Positions 53,457-62,047 of a DNA stretch of 64,000 bases are shown here, piece after piece. The DNA is taken from positions 1 through 64,000 of the forward strand of contig NZ_BAGN01000007.1 in NCBI RefSeq assembly GCF_000308835.1, in the 5' to 3' direction. Source of the stretch: Nocardia vinacea NBRC 16497 (GTDB lineage Bacteria > Actinomycetota > Actinomycetes > Mycobacteriales > Mycobacteriaceae). Under the pieces are notes generated by a model. The model was given only the letters and a program-made list of their open reading frames with translations. It had not been told where the DNA came from and searched no databases. Numbering within the stretch: the first letter of the stretch is position 1; each line of letters starts with the position of its first letter. Position numbers and translations under genes: made by a program.

Positions 53457-54239
53457 TCAGCTCAGGAGCGCGGGAGTTTCGCGCGGCGCGTAGCTCGGCT
53501 CGTGCTTCTTCAGGAAGGCGATCACGCGGTAGGTGATCGGCAGCACGATGACCTCGGCGAGCGTCTTCCAGACGAAGCCGACGATCACGTAGTTCACGAA
53601 CTGTCCCCAGCTGTCGATGCCGATGGCGGTGGCCGCGATCGAGCAGAAGATCAGCGTGTCACCGAATTCGCCGACGATCGTGGAGCCGATCAGCCGCGCC
53701 CACAGGTGTTTCTCCTTGGTCTTCTCCTTGATAAGTACCAGCGAGGCCGAATTCAGCATCTCGCCGACGAAGTACCCGGCCAGGCCCGCGGCGACCAGCT
53801 GCGGGGTGGTGCCGATGACGGATCGGAAGGCTTCCTGATTGTCGTAGAAGGTCGCGGCGGGCAGCTCGATGGCGATCTTGAAGCAGACGACCGCGAGCAG
53901 CAGGATGGCGAAGCCGTAGTAGATGGCCCGGCGGGCGGCCTTGAAGCCGTATACCTCGCTGAGCACGTCGCCGATGATGTAGGCCAGGGGGAACAGGAAC
54001 CACGCACCGTCGGTGGAGATCGGCAGGATCTCGATGGGGCCCAGTTTCACCGAATGATCGGTGAAGAATTGAACGCCTTTGGTTGCGCAGATATTCGAGA
54101 TGATCAGCGTCGCGGTGAACAGGGCGACGACGGGGGTGTAGTAGCCCCGCGCGGCGACGGCGAATGCCGCGTGGGCCGCCGCGGGGCCCCCAGATTCTGG
54201 GTGTTCTTCAACTGTTTTGGACTCACTCACGCGCTTCAT
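53457..54239 (-). CDS. yhhQ: Queuosine precursor transporter, YhhQ/QPTR family
   Basis: 260 residues from the ATG at 54239. Six membrane spans; family motifs I-S-N-I-C-A-T-K-G-V-Q-F, F-P-L-A-Y-I-I-G-D-V-L-S-E-V-Y-G-F-K-A-A-R, L-A-G-Y-F-V-G-E-M-L-N-S and F-G-D-T-L-I-F. YhhQ proteins import preQ0/preQ1 or queuine. The convergent tgt and the nearby gluQ give it an obvious job: feeding salvaged base to Tgt. Long polar N-terminus (about 35 residues) before the first helix. Confidence 0.92.
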   Translation of the reverse strand: MKRVSESKTVEEHPESGGPAAAHAAFAVAARGYYTPVVALFTATLIISNICATKGVQFFTDHSVKLGPIEILPISTDGAWFLFPLAYIIGDVLSEVYGFKAARRAIYYGFAILLLAVVCFKIAIELPAATFYDNQEAFRSVIGTTPQLVAAGLAGYFVGEMLNSASLVLIKEKTKEKHLWARLIGSTIVGEFGDTLIFCSIAATAIGIDSWGQFVNYVIVGFVWKTLAEVIVLPITYRVIAFLKKHEPSYAPRETPALLS

Positions 54240-54268
54240 CCAACCAGGTTGTGGAATAGGCTGTAGCA

Positions 54269-54781
54269 ATGACGAATCCCGGCGATTCCGACGAATGGTG
54301 GAAACAGTACGGCGGCGAAGGTGTGTCGCCGGAGGCTGGCTCCCAGGGGTCGGTACCGCAGTACCCCTCGGCACCGCAGTACCCTTCCGCGCCGCAGTAC
54401 CCGCAGCAGCCGGCTCCGACGCCGCCACCTCAGCCGCAGTCGCAGTACCCGAGCTACCCGCAGCAGCCGGTCGCCGGCGCGCAGCAGCCGTACCCGCAGA
54501 CCCCGGCCTATCCGGGCGCGTATCAGCCGTACGGCTATCCGCAGCAGGCCCAGGGCACTAATGGACTCGCAATCGGTTCGCTGGTCGCCTCGGTGGTCGG
54601 GCTGTGCACCTGCATCGGTTCGATCGTCGGGATCGTGCTCGGTGTCATCGCGCTCAACCAGATCAAGGAGCGCGGACAGGAGGGCCGCGGCCTGGCGCTG
54701 GCCGGTATCTGGGTGGGTGCGGGCGGTATCGTGCTCGCCATCGTCTACGTGATTCTCAACGTCGCGCTTTCGACGACATAA
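54269..54781 (+). CDS. DUF4190 membrane protein with Pro/Gln-rich N-terminus
   Basis: 170 residues from the ATG at 54269. N-terminal acidic W-W-K-Q-Y-G-G, then about 70 residues of Q-Y-P-S-A-P / Q-Q-P repeats, then two membrane helices with L-A-I-G-S-L-V-A-S-V-V-G-L-C-T-C-I-G-S-I-V-G-I-V-L-G-V-I-A-L-N-Q-I-K, the DUF4190 signature. Such proteins are common near the actinobacterial septum and cell wall but their role is not established. It converges with the RDD gene across a perfect palindromic terminator. Confidence 0.88.
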   Translation: MTNPGDSDEWWKQYGGEGVSPEAGSQGSVPQYPSAPQYPSAPQYPQQPAPTPPPQPQSQYPSYPQQPVAGAQQPYPQTPAYPGAYQPYGYPQQAQGTNGLAIGSLVASVVGLCTCIGSIVGIVLGVIALNQIKERGQEGRGLALAGIWVGAGGIVLAIVYVILNVALSTT

Positions 54782-54790
54782 GACTCGAAA

Positions 54791-54830
54791 ACATCAGGGG
54801 CGCTCCCGAATTCGGGAGCGCCCCTGATGT
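54791..54830. terminator. Perfect 40-base palindromic bidirectional terminator
   Basis: ACATCAGGGGCGCTCCCGAA followed by its exact reverse complement, no spacer, in the 66-base gap between two convergent genes. No clear T-tract. Confidence 0.85.
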
Positions 54831-54847
54831 GTATCCAGGGTCTGCGA

Positions 54848-55549
54848 TCAGGCCTTGACGACCTGGGTGCCGCCGGCGAACTTATCGTGCCAGCCCTGCT
54901 TGTTCGGGTCCTGCGAGGTGGTGATGATCATGTAGATGATCAGGCCGAGCTCGGCCAGGCCACCGATGCACGGAATGATGCCGAGGGCGACATAGAGGTT
55001 GCGCTTCAGCGAAACCTCCGGGGTGATCTTCGCCGCACCGCCGGGGGCGACGACCTTGAGGCCCACGATCTTCTTGCCGAGGGTGGTGCCCTGTGAGGTC
55101 TCCATGCCGACGAAGTACCCGAGCAACGCGATCGCGCCCACCAGACCGGTCACGATCTGCCCGCCGAGCCCGGAGCCCAGGATGAGCAAGATGATGACGT
55201 AGACCGGGATGCTGACGATCAGGTGATCGATGACGCGGGCGCCGATGCGGGCTCCGATATCACCGGGCTGTCCGCCGTATCCGTATCCCGGCTGCTCGCC
55301 ATAGGGCTGCTGGGGGTAGGGCTGCTGCTGGCCGTACGGATCCTGCGGCTGCTGCCCGTACTGCGGCTGCTGTCCATACTGGGGCTGCTGTCCGTACTGC
55401 GGCGGCTGCTGCCCGTACTGGGGCTGCTGTCCGTACTGCGGCGGCTGCTGGCCGTATTGGGGCTGTCCACCCTGCGGGTACTGCTGGCCGCCTGGGTATT
55501 GTTGCCCGCCTTGCGGATATTGGTTGGGGTCGTACCCACCGCTTGTCAT
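54848..55549 (-). CDS. RDD family membrane protein with YGQQP repeats
   Basis: 233 residues from the ATG at 55549. The first 95 residues are a tandem array of Y-G-Q-Q-P/P-Q-Y-G-Q-Q-P-Q units (prion-like, Tyr/Gln/Pro-rich), then an RDD domain with G-A-R-I-G-A-R-V-I-D-H-L-I-V, T-L-G-K-K-I-V-G-L-K-V-V and N-K-Q-G-W-H-D-K-F-A-G-G-T. Two to three membrane spans. Function of RDD proteins is uncertain (ion transport has been proposed). The DNA repeats may vary between strains. Confidence 0.9.
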   Translation of the reverse strand: MTSGGYDPNQYPQGGQQYPGGQQYPQGGQPQYGQQPPQYGQQPQYGQQPPQYGQQPQYGQQPQYGQQPQDPYGQQQPYPQQPYGEQPGYGYGGQPGDIGARIGARVIDHLIVSIPVYVIILLILGSGLGGQIVTGLVGAIALLGYFVGMETSQGTTLGKKIVGLKVVAPGGAAKITPEVSLKRNLYVALGIIPCIGGLAELGLIIYMIITTSQDPNKQGWHDKFAGGTQVVKA

Positions 55550-55594
55550 ATATGTGTCCTCGTCAGTGATCAGTAGATCGGTCGATTGCGTACG

Positions 55595-56527
55595 TTACGG
55601 ACATCGCGCGGGTTGCAACAACCCATTCTCATCGAGTATCCACGGTTCCTCGGTCAGATAGGCCGGGTCGAACCCGTCGAGTAGTTCGGCGGGCGAAACC
55701 GGGGGATAGCCCAGGGAACTGGCCAGCGCGGCCGCGACCCGATCGGGTGTGTTACCGAGGGCGAGCTGATCGCCGAGTGTCACCGCGCCATCGCGTTTGG
55801 CCAGTCGCTTGCCCGCGGCATTCAGCACCAGCGGCACATGTGCGTAATGCGGAACCGGAAGGTCGAGCAGCGTCGCGAGATAGGCCTGGCGTGGCGTCGA
55901 CGGCAGCAGGTCGTCCCCGCGGACCACCTGATCGATGCCCTGCTCCGCATCGTCGACGACGACGGCGAGGTTGTACGCCGGAATTCCGTCGCCGCGGCGC
56001 AGTACGACATCGTCGACGGGGCCGCGGTAGCGCCCGTGCAATTCATCGGTGATCTCGAATTCGCGCGCGTGCGCACGCAATCGCAGCGCGGCCGGGCGTC
56101 CGTCGGTGTGATGTGCGGCCCGCTCGGTCTCCGTCAGATCACGGCAGGTGCCCGGATAGTGGCCGAGCGGCCCGTGCGGTGCGGTCGCGGCCTGCTGGAT
56201 TTCCCTTCGGGTGCAATAGCACTCGTAGGTGAGACCGTCGGCCGTGAGCCGATCGATGGCCGCCTGATAGTGCGGCAGCCGGTCGCTCTGCCGGACGACG
56301 GGACCGTCCCAATCGAGTCCGATCGCGGCGAGATCCGCCAGTTGGCGCTGTTCAGCGCCCGGCCGGACGCGATCCAGATCGTCGATCCGGAGCACGAAGC
56401 GGCGTCCGGTCGATCGCGCGAACAACCAGGCCAGCACCGCGGTGCGCAGATTTCCGATGTGCAGATCGCCGGACGGGCTCGGGGCGTACCTGCCTGCTGG
56501 ATTTCTGATTACTGGCACGTTTGCCAT
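55595..56527 (-). CDS. gluQ: Glutamyl-Q tRNA(Asp) synthetase
   Basis: 310 residues from the ATG at 56527, one base after the stop of the DUF309 gene. R-Y-A-P-S-P-S-G-D-L-H-I-G-N-L-R-T (HIGH motif), L-R-I-D-D-L-D-R-V-R, zinc ligands in Y-E-C-Y-C-T-R-R-E-I and G-T-C-R, and K-R-L-A-K-R-D-G-A-V (KMSKS motif); no anticodon-binding domain. It attaches glutamate to the cyclopentenediol of queuosine in tRNA-Asp. Together with tgt and yhhQ it makes a queuosine group within 5 kb. Confidence 0.92.
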   Translation of the reverse strand: MANVPVIRNPAGRYAPSPSGDLHIGNLRTAVLAWLFARSTGRRFVLRIDDLDRVRPGAEQRQLADLAAIGLDWDGPVVRQSDRLPHYQAAIDRLTADGLTYECYCTRREIQQAATAPHGPLGHYPGTCRDLTETERAAHHTDGRPAALRLRAHAREFEITDELHGRYRGPVDDVVLRRGDGIPAYNLAVVVDDAEQGIDQVVRGDDLLPSTPRQAYLATLLDLPVPHYAHVPLVLNAAGKRLAKRDGAVTLGDQLALGNTPDRVAAALASSLGYPPVSPAELLDGFDPAYLTEEPWILDENGLLQPARCP

Positions 56528-56528
56528 G

Positions 56529-57047
56529 CTAGGGGCTCCGGCGCGGGGCACGGATCAGCAGACGGGGCTTGAGTCGGCCTTCGGGAATCGAGGTTCCGCT
56601 GTCGAGGGCAGCCAGCAGGTCCTCGGCGTGCGCGATGAGACCCGCACGGTCGATTCCGTATGGCACAGCAGTGTTTCGGTCGGTGTCCGGATCGGCCTGG
56701 TAGGCGCGCAGCCGGGTCACCGCACGGGTGAGCAGGGTGCGCGCGCCCTTCGGATTCGCTCGCTGGATGTGGGTCAGCCCGACCGCATATTGCGCCAGAC
56801 CCTGCCACAGCATCCTTTCGGCGAACGGCCCGTTCTTCCACGCGGCCTCCAATACCTCGTGTGCGTTGAATGCCAGGCCGTCATCCAGCAGTTGCTGGGC
56901 GTAGGAAAGGGTTTGCTGGGGCGGCAGATTCAGGTCGTCCGGAATTCGTGGCACGCCTACGCTGCCGACCGGCAGCGGCCGCCCGAACCGGTCGCGTGGG
57001 CGGGGATTACGTGCGCGACCTGCCTCGTCGCGCGGGCGTTCGACCAT
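56529..57047 (-). CDS. DUF309 family protein
   Basis: 172 residues from the ATG at 57047 (ATGs at 57056/57059 are alternatives). D-D-G-L-A-F-N-A-H-E-V-L-E-A-A-W-K-N-G-P and W-Q-G-L-A-Q-Y-A-V-G-L-T-H-I-Q-R-A-N-P-K-G-A are the two helical motifs of DUF309, carrying conserved H-E and H residues that may bind metal. Function unknown. It leads an operon with gluQ. Confidence 0.85.
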   Translation of the reverse strand: MVERPRDEAGRARNPRPRDRFGRPLPVGSVGVPRIPDDLNLPPQQTLSYAQQLLDDGLAFNAHEVLEAAWKNGPFAERMLWQGLAQYAVGLTHIQRANPKGARTLLTRAVTRLRAYQADPDTDRNTAVPYGIDRAGLIAHAEDLLAALDSGTSIPEGRLKPRLLIRAPRRSP

Positions 57048-57128
57048 GCTGCCCATCATCCATGGACGGAGCCGAAGGCGTCCACCCGAGTTGGTTCGAT
57101 CATGATTAATTGACGGATCACGGAGCAA

Positions 57129-57468
57129 TCACATCACCAAAAAGTTTGCTGCCCAGCAAACATAGGAATGAATGTCATCTTCCGGCAATGTTTCCGCAAC
57201 TCCCAATCTTCGCAAGATTGGCAAATGCAAGCATTGAATGGGCAAGAGATCGGCAAATTCTCAAGGAACCTGCTAGTCTTTACCGCGCGGGGGCGACCCC
57301 GCGAGGTGAATTCACCTCGAAGTGCAGTGCGATCACGACGCACCGTGAAAGTCGCGCGCTTTGGCAAGGCGCACCGCGGGATTCGGCGTTCCGCGCCGGA
57401 TGCCGGTGCTAGTTAGAACGATGTCAGAAGAATAATCTCGTTCTCGACGCAGCAAAGGAGCTAGTGCC
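57129..57468. other. Hairpin-rich, relatively AT-rich intergenic region
   Basis: 340 bases without a convincing gene. Four perfect dyads follow one another: GTTTGCTG-CC-CAGCAAAC (57144-57161), CCAATCTT-CGC-AAGATTGG (57203-57221), CGCGGGG-GCGA-CCCCGCG (57286-57303) and CGAGGTGAATTCACCTCG (57302-57319). The first 150 bases are clearly richer in A/T than the neighbours. Confidence 0.7.
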
Positions 57469-57678
57469 GTGGAAGTTGACTTGACGGGCGCTGTGTGGCG
57501 TAAGAGCACATACAGCGGCCCCGACGGGAACTGCGTGGAAGTCGCATTTCTCGTCGACGGCAACGTGGCGGTCCGCGACACCAAAGACAACGGCTACGGT
57601 CCGTTGTTGGCGTTTACGCCCGGCGAGTGGAACGCGTTCCTAAACGGAATGTCACAGGGGGAGTTCGGACGCGCCTGA
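57469..57678 (+). CDS. DUF397 domain protein, orphan
   Basis: 69 residues from the GTG at 57469 with AAAGGAG eight bases upstream. W-R-K-S-T-Y-S-G-P-D-G-N-C-V-E-V-A, V-A-V-R-D-T-K-D, F-T-P-G-E-W-N-A-F-L is the DUF397 pattern. These small proteins normally follow an XRE-type (BldC/scr1-like) helix-turn-helix regulator gene and act as its antitoxin-like partner; no such gene is here. Confidence 0.9.
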   Translation: MEVDLTGAVWRKSTYSGPDGNCVEVAFLVDGNVAVRDTKDNGYGPLLAFTPGEWNAFLNGMSQGEFGRA

Positions 57679-57706
57679 ACAACAGGTACGTCCGAACAAA
57701 CAGCAC

Positions 57707-57734
57707 GGCCCCGGGTCGGCACGGACTCGGGGCC
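57707..57734. terminator. Hairpin between DUF397 and qcrB genes
   Basis: GGCCCCGGGTC (57707-57717) pairs with GGACTCGGGGCC (57723-57734) with small mismatches, in a gap of 82 bases between convergent genes. Short T-run; weak intrinsic terminator. Confidence 0.55.
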
Positions 57735-57760
57735 TTCGCAGGTGCTCAGTGGCCCCATTC

Positions 57761-59386
57761 TCAGTGATGCTGGCCGTCGGTCTGCTCCTGAACTGCGCGT
57801 AGCACGGCGATCTGCTTGCGCTCTTCCTCGTGTTCGGCCGCCATATGGGCGCGGGACTCCTGCCACGGATCGGGTCGGAAGAATCCGCCGGTGCCCGGCT
57901 TGCCCGCAGAACCCAGCTTGTTCATCTTCTTCGGCACCGTTGCGCCCTGATAGGTCAACGGAATCGGGTGACCGTGCTCGTCGACCGGACCGAGCGGCTG
58001 GTGGATCTCGATGTACTCGCCGTGCGGCAGCCGCCTGATAATGCCGGTCTCGATGCCGTGCTCCAGCACCGCGCGGTCGCTGCGCTGCAGGCCCAGGCAG
58101 ATGCGGTAGGCGGCGAAGTAGGCCAGCGCAGGCAGGGTCAGAATGCCGATCCGGCCGACCCAGGTCGTCGCGTTCAGTGAGACGTCGAATTTGTAAGCGA
58201 TGATGTCGTTCACGCAGGACAGCGTCAGCACCACGTAGAAGGTGATCGCCATGGCGCCGATCGCGGTGCGTACCGGCACGTCACGTGGGCGCTGCAGCAG
58301 GTTGTGGTGCGCGGTGTCCTTGGTCAGGCGACGCTCGATCCACGGATAGGCGATCAGCATCGCGAACACCAGGCCCATGATCATCGCGCCCCAGAACGGT
58401 GCGGGCACCGTATAGCGGCCCGGATACAGCTCCCAGGGCGGGATCAGGCGCATCATGCCGTCTGTCCACATCATGTAGAAGTCCGGCTGGGTGCCCGCCG
58501 ATACCTTGGCCGGGCTGTAGGGGCCGAAGGCCCAGATCGGGTTGATCTGCAGCAGGCCGCCCATAAGTGCGACGACACCGAGGGTGAACGCGAAGAACGC
58601 GCCCTGATCCAGGGAGAACACCGGCACGATGCGAGTGCCGATCACATTGCGTTCGGTGCGGCCCGGACCCGGGAACTGGGTGTGCTTCTGATACCAGACC
58701 AACGCGATATGCGCGGCGATCAGCGCGAGCATGATGCCGGGGAACAGCAGCACGTGCGCGATGAACAGGCGCGGAAGGATGATCTCGCCCGGATAGTCGC
58801 CGCCGAACATCAACCAGTGCATCCAGGTGCCGATGACCGGAATGCCGAGCGTGATGGAAGAGAACGCCGCCCGCAGGCCGGTGCCCGAGAGCAGGTCGTC
58901 GGGCAGCGAGTAGCCGAAGTACCCCTCGAACATGGCCAGGATCAGCAGCAGCGAGCCGAGCACCCAGTTCGCTTCGCGCGGCTTGCGGAATGCGCCGGTG
59001 AAGAAGATCCGGAACAGGTGCACGATGATGGAGGCCGCGAAAAGTAGTGCGGCCCAATGGTGGACCTGGCGCACGAACAGACCGCCGCGGACCTCGAAGG
59101 AGATGTTCAGCGCCGTCTCATAGGCGCGGGTCATGGATACCCCGCGCAGCGGCTGGTAGGCGCCGTTGTAGGTGACCTCGGCCATCGATGGGTCGAAGTA
59201 CAGCGTCAGATAGGTACCTGACAGCACCAGAATGATGAAGCTGTAGAGCGCGATTTCGCCGAGTAGGAACGACCAGTGTGTCGGGAAGACCTTGTTGATC
59301 GACCGCTTCACGAACGCCGCGGCCCTATATCGCTCGTCGAACGAGTTGGCTTGTTCGCTTGCCTTACGACCTACGTCAATAGCCAT
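57761..59386 (-). CDS. qcrB: Cytochrome bc1 complex cytochrome b subunit (QcrB)
   Basis: 541 residues from the ATG at 59386 (M-A-I-D-V-G-R-K). Actinobacterial QcrB: long polar N-terminus, [13 protein letters not shown], haem-ligand histidines in [20 protein letters not shown] and [16 protein letters not shown], the Qo-site P-P-W-E-L-Y variant of PEWY, and a C-terminal soluble extension of about 100 residues. It passes electrons from menaquinol to haems in the supercomplex. qcrC, qcrA and ctaE are absent around it, so it is an extra copy or a split locus. Confidence 0.93.
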   Translation of the reverse strand: MAIDVGRKASEQANSFDERYRAAAFVKRSINKVFPTHWSFLLGEIALYSFIILVLSGTYLTLYFDPSMAEVTYNGAYQPLRGVSMTRAYETALNISFEVRGGLFVRQVHHWAALLFAASIIVHLFRIFFTGAFRKPREANWVLGSLLLILAMFEGYFGYSLPDDLLSGTGLRAAFSSITLGIPVIGTWMHWLMFGGDYPGEIILPRLFIAHVLLFPGIMLALIAAHIALVWYQKHTQFPGPGRTERNVIGTRIVPVFSLDQGAFFAFTLGVVALMGGLLQINPIWAFGPYSPAKVSAGTQPDFYMMWTDGMMRLIPPWELYPGRYTVPAPFWGAMIMGLVFAMLIAYPWIERRLTKDTAHHNLLQRPRDVPVRTAIGAMAITFYVVLTLSCVNDIIAYKFDVSLNATTWVGRIGILTLPALAYFAAYRICLGLQRSDRAVLEHGIETGIIRRLPHGEYIEIHQPLGPVDEHGHPIPLTYQGATVPKKMNKLGSAGKPGTGGFFRPDPWQESRAHMAAEHEEERKQIAVLRAVQEQTDGQHH

Positions 59387-59554
59387 GGCCGACACCCCGC
59401 TCTGGATGAGAGGTGGTACATGTTCTACTACAGACGGTAGCAGGGGATCGGCCAGGAATCGATAGGTTTCCCAGAACCGCAATGTGGAACAAGATCATTC
59501 AGTTTCCCGGTGCCTGCCAATGCCGCCGGTAACCCGGTGTCATATCGTCGAGTC

Positions 59555-61111
59555 GTGAGTACGGTGGCCGCCCAGGACGCGACGATGTACTGGCTGTCCG
59601 GCCGTACCCGAAATGACCTCTTCATGCTGTATTGCTTCGACGATTCCCGGCGTTCCGGTGCGCAACTGCGCGAGTTCGTCGCGCGCCGCAGTGCGGAGAT
59701 TGCCGACCTGTCGGTGCGGCTGCGCGAGCTGCCCGGAGATCTGGACTATCCGGCATGGGTTCGGTGTGAATTCCGTGCCGAGCAATTTGTGGAACATATC
59801 CTTCCGGAACCGGATTGGCCGAGTGTGTGTGAGGTGCTCGGCAAACTGCTCGGTACCGGGGTGGACGCCGCGGTGTGGCCGTGGCGGTTGCATGTGTTCC
59901 GGGGTGTCGTCGGTGCGCCGGGGGGTGCTGGGCCGGCGATGGTGGTTGTGCTGCAGATGTCGCATGCGTTGGCCGATGGGCGGCGGGGTGCCGAGATCGC
60001 CAGGGGGTTGTTTTCTGAGGTTGGTGGGGGTGAGTTGGTTGCGCGGGATCAGTCGGTGGCCGGGAGATTACCGATAGCTAGGGCCGAGCGGGGCGTTGTG
60101 GCCGAGCGGGTTGCCTGCGCCGCGCCGGTTGCCTCGGTTATCGGTGCCGCGGCGGTTGCTAGGGCGGTGGGCGGGCAGGCCGCCTGCATCGGTCGACGCC
60201 TCGGTGTGGCAGCAGTCGAAGCGGCGCCGGTGGATCCCATACATGTGAATTCGGTGCTGGCGCTGCTTCGGATGCCGATTCAGTTCGCGCGCACGGCGAT
60301 TCGTGGCTATCAGGCATTCCGGGCGCAGCAGGAGTTGGCCGAATTGACCACTGCGGGAAGGCTTCCGGGGCCGGGGCCAGCGTTCACACCGAGTCCGGTG
60401 AACCGGAGCGATTCGACAGATATGCACGCCCATCAGGTGCGGATGATCGTCTGCGATGCCGAACGGCTGCGCATCCCGGGCTGCACCGTGACCGTGGTCG
60501 CGCTGACCGCCGTGTCGATCGCACTCGATCGCTACCTGACGGCGCGAGGTGAACGAGCGGACCGCCTGGGCGCGCAAGTGCCGATGGCCTTGTCCGGCAA
60601 TCGGATAGCGGCTCGCAATAACTACCGCAGCCTCGGCGTCGAACTGTTCATCGACGAACCGGACCTACTGGCCCGCGCGAACAAGATCGCCGCAGACCTA
60701 GCCGATCGCCGAACCCGCGCCCAGCATCCACTGCTCACCGCACAGGACCGCGTCACCGCCGTCACCCCCGCCCGGCTACTACGCCGCGACATCGAGCGCT
60801 ACCCACTCGACACCGTCCCCGACTCCATCGCCGGACACACCGTGGTCTCCAGTGTCCACCGCGGCCCCGCCGACCTGACCTTCGGCGGCGCACCCGTCCG
60901 CTTCACCGGCGGCTTCCCTGCAATCGGCTCGGTCATGCACCTGACTCACGGCATACACGGCCTCGGCGACACCGTCACCGTCTCGATCCACGCCGACACC
61001 GCCGCAGTACCGGACATCGATAATTACGTCGACCTGCTATGCGATGCGCTGAACGAGATATTCGACTGTGCCATAGCAGAATTGGGAGACTCCGAAACCT
61101 CAACCGGGTGA
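59555..61111 (+). CDS. Wax ester synthase/DGAT-like acyltransferase with degenerate motif
   Basis: 518 residues from the GTG at 59555 (V-S-T-V-A-A-Q-D-A-T-M-Y-W). The condensation-domain-like N-half carries V-L-Q-M-S-H-A-L-A-D-G-R-R-G (about 133-146), where the usual H-H-x-x-x-D-G has serine for the first histidine; the base histidine is kept. The C-half has V-P-M-A-L-S-G-N-R and N-N-Y-R-S-L-G-V-E-L, similar to the N-D-V/PLW region of WS/DGAT enzymes. Possibly an acyltransferase for surface or storage lipids; activity not assured. Divergent from qcrB with about 170 bases between starts. Confidence 0.75.
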   Translation: MSTVAAQDATMYWLSGRTRNDLFMLYCFDDSRRSGAQLREFVARRSAEIADLSVRLRELPGDLDYPAWVRCEFRAEQFVEHILPEPDWPSVCEVLGKLLGTGVDAAVWPWRLHVFRGVVGAPGGAGPAMVVVLQMSHALADGRRGAEIARGLFSEVGGGELVARDQSVAGRLPIARAERGVVAERVACAAPVASVIGAAAVARAVGGQAACIGRRLGVAAVEAAPVDPIHVNSVLALLRMPIQFARTAIRGYQAFRAQQELAELTTAGRLPGPGPAFTPSPVNRSDSTDMHAHQVRMIVCDAERLRIPGCTVTVVALTAVSIALDRYLTARGERADRLGAQVPMALSGNRIAARNNYRSLGVELFIDEPDLLARANKIAADLADRRTRAQHPLLTAQDRVTAVTPARLLRRDIERYPLDTVPDSIAGHTVVSSVHRGPADLTFGGAPVRFTGGFPAIGSVMHLTHGIHGLGDTVTVSIHADTAAVPDIDNYVDLLCDALNEIFDCAIAELGDSETSTG

Positions 61112-61235
61112 TTCACCGCAGCCCGACGCAGTACTTCTACTCATGTCCGAGCGACATCGACATGTTCGAATGCATTGAACGCCTGCACATTCGGGCGGAG
61201 ACAGCTGCGGCGGCAATCGAGCGGGGGCGCAACCG

Positions 61236-61967
61236 ATGACCAACTCACCAACCGACTCGATCTCGGTAGGCCAGTGGATCGCACGTGTCATCGCGATCGT
61301 GATCCTGATTCCACTGCGCCTGCTGTGGGAGGGCGTCGGACTGCTCGGCCGCATCACCGCCGCCGCCCTGACCTACATCTGGAACCACCTGGTCGACCCG
61401 ATCTGCCACCTCACCTGGCACTGGCTGCTCCGCCCCGCTTGGGCCTTCGTCAAGGACTTCCTCTGGGGTTGGCTCCTGCACTACGTCCTCTGGGGCCTGG
61501 TCCTCACCCCACTGGCCGCCTTCGCTCTCGACTACTTCCTGCGGCCCCTTCGCCGCGCCATCGAGGCCTTCCTCTGGCGCCGAATCTTGCGCCCAACCTT
61601 GACCTGGCTCACGAAAACCATCCTGTTCCCGATCGCCGCCATCACCCTGCGCGTGCTGTACCTGGCGTGCAAATACCTGATCGCCTGGCCCGCCTACCAA
61701 CTCTGGCACTGGATCCTGCACCCCCTGTGGCGGCTACTCCGCACCGCCCTGATCTACGGCTGGCTCGGCGCAACCGCCATTGTCGGCGCACTCGTAGTAG
61801 CCCCCTGCCGCGCCATCTACCGCATAATCCTGCGCCCCATCCTCACAGCCCTGGCCGCTGCCTGGCGCACCACCGTCGTCCGCCCGACCCGCTGGACCTA
61901 CCTGAATGTCATTCAGCCGATGAACAAATGGGCCACCCAGATCATGACCACGGTCTTCGGCGACTGA
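61236..61967 (+). CDS. Trp/Arg-rich repeat membrane protein
   Basis: 243 residues from the ATG at 61236 (GGGGGCG upstream). After an N-terminal hydrophobic helix (V-I-A-I-V-I-L-I-P-L-R-L-L-W), a unit of the kind W-H-W-L-L-R-P-A-W, W-R-R-I-L-R-P-T-L, W-H-W-I-L-H-P-L-W and Y-R-I-I-L-R-P-I-L recurs about every 35-45 residues, each between hydrophobic stretches. That pattern suggests several short or interfacial helices with R-P turns at the membrane. I know no function. It ends cleanly and is bounded by unrelated genes. Confidence 0.8.
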   Translation: MTNSPTDSISVGQWIARVIAIVILIPLRLLWEGVGLLGRITAAALTYIWNHLVDPICHLTWHWLLRPAWAFVKDFLWGWLLHYVLWGLVLTPLAAFALDYFLRPLRRAIEAFLWRRILRPTLTWLTKTILFPIAAITLRVLYLACKYLIAWPAYQLWHWILHPLWRLLRTALIYGWLGATAIVGALVVAPCRAIYRIILRPILTALAAAWRTTVVRPTRWTYLNVIQPMNKWATQIMTTVFGD

Positions 61968-62047
61968 CCGGGCGGCAACGGTAACAGCGAGGTCGGGTGG
62001 GTGCTACACGCTGACGCCCGTGGGCTGCGTCAGCGGTTGGAGAAGGC

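Noticed and set aside
55290-55540. Regular short repeats as a possible CRISPR array
   Set aside because: They are in-frame codons for Y-G-Q-Q-P units of the RDD protein, without spacers.
61039-61239. Small plus-strand frame overlapping the start of the Trp/Arg-rich gene
   Set aside because: No ribosome binding site; most of it overlaps the end of the acyltransferase gene and has no family resemblance.
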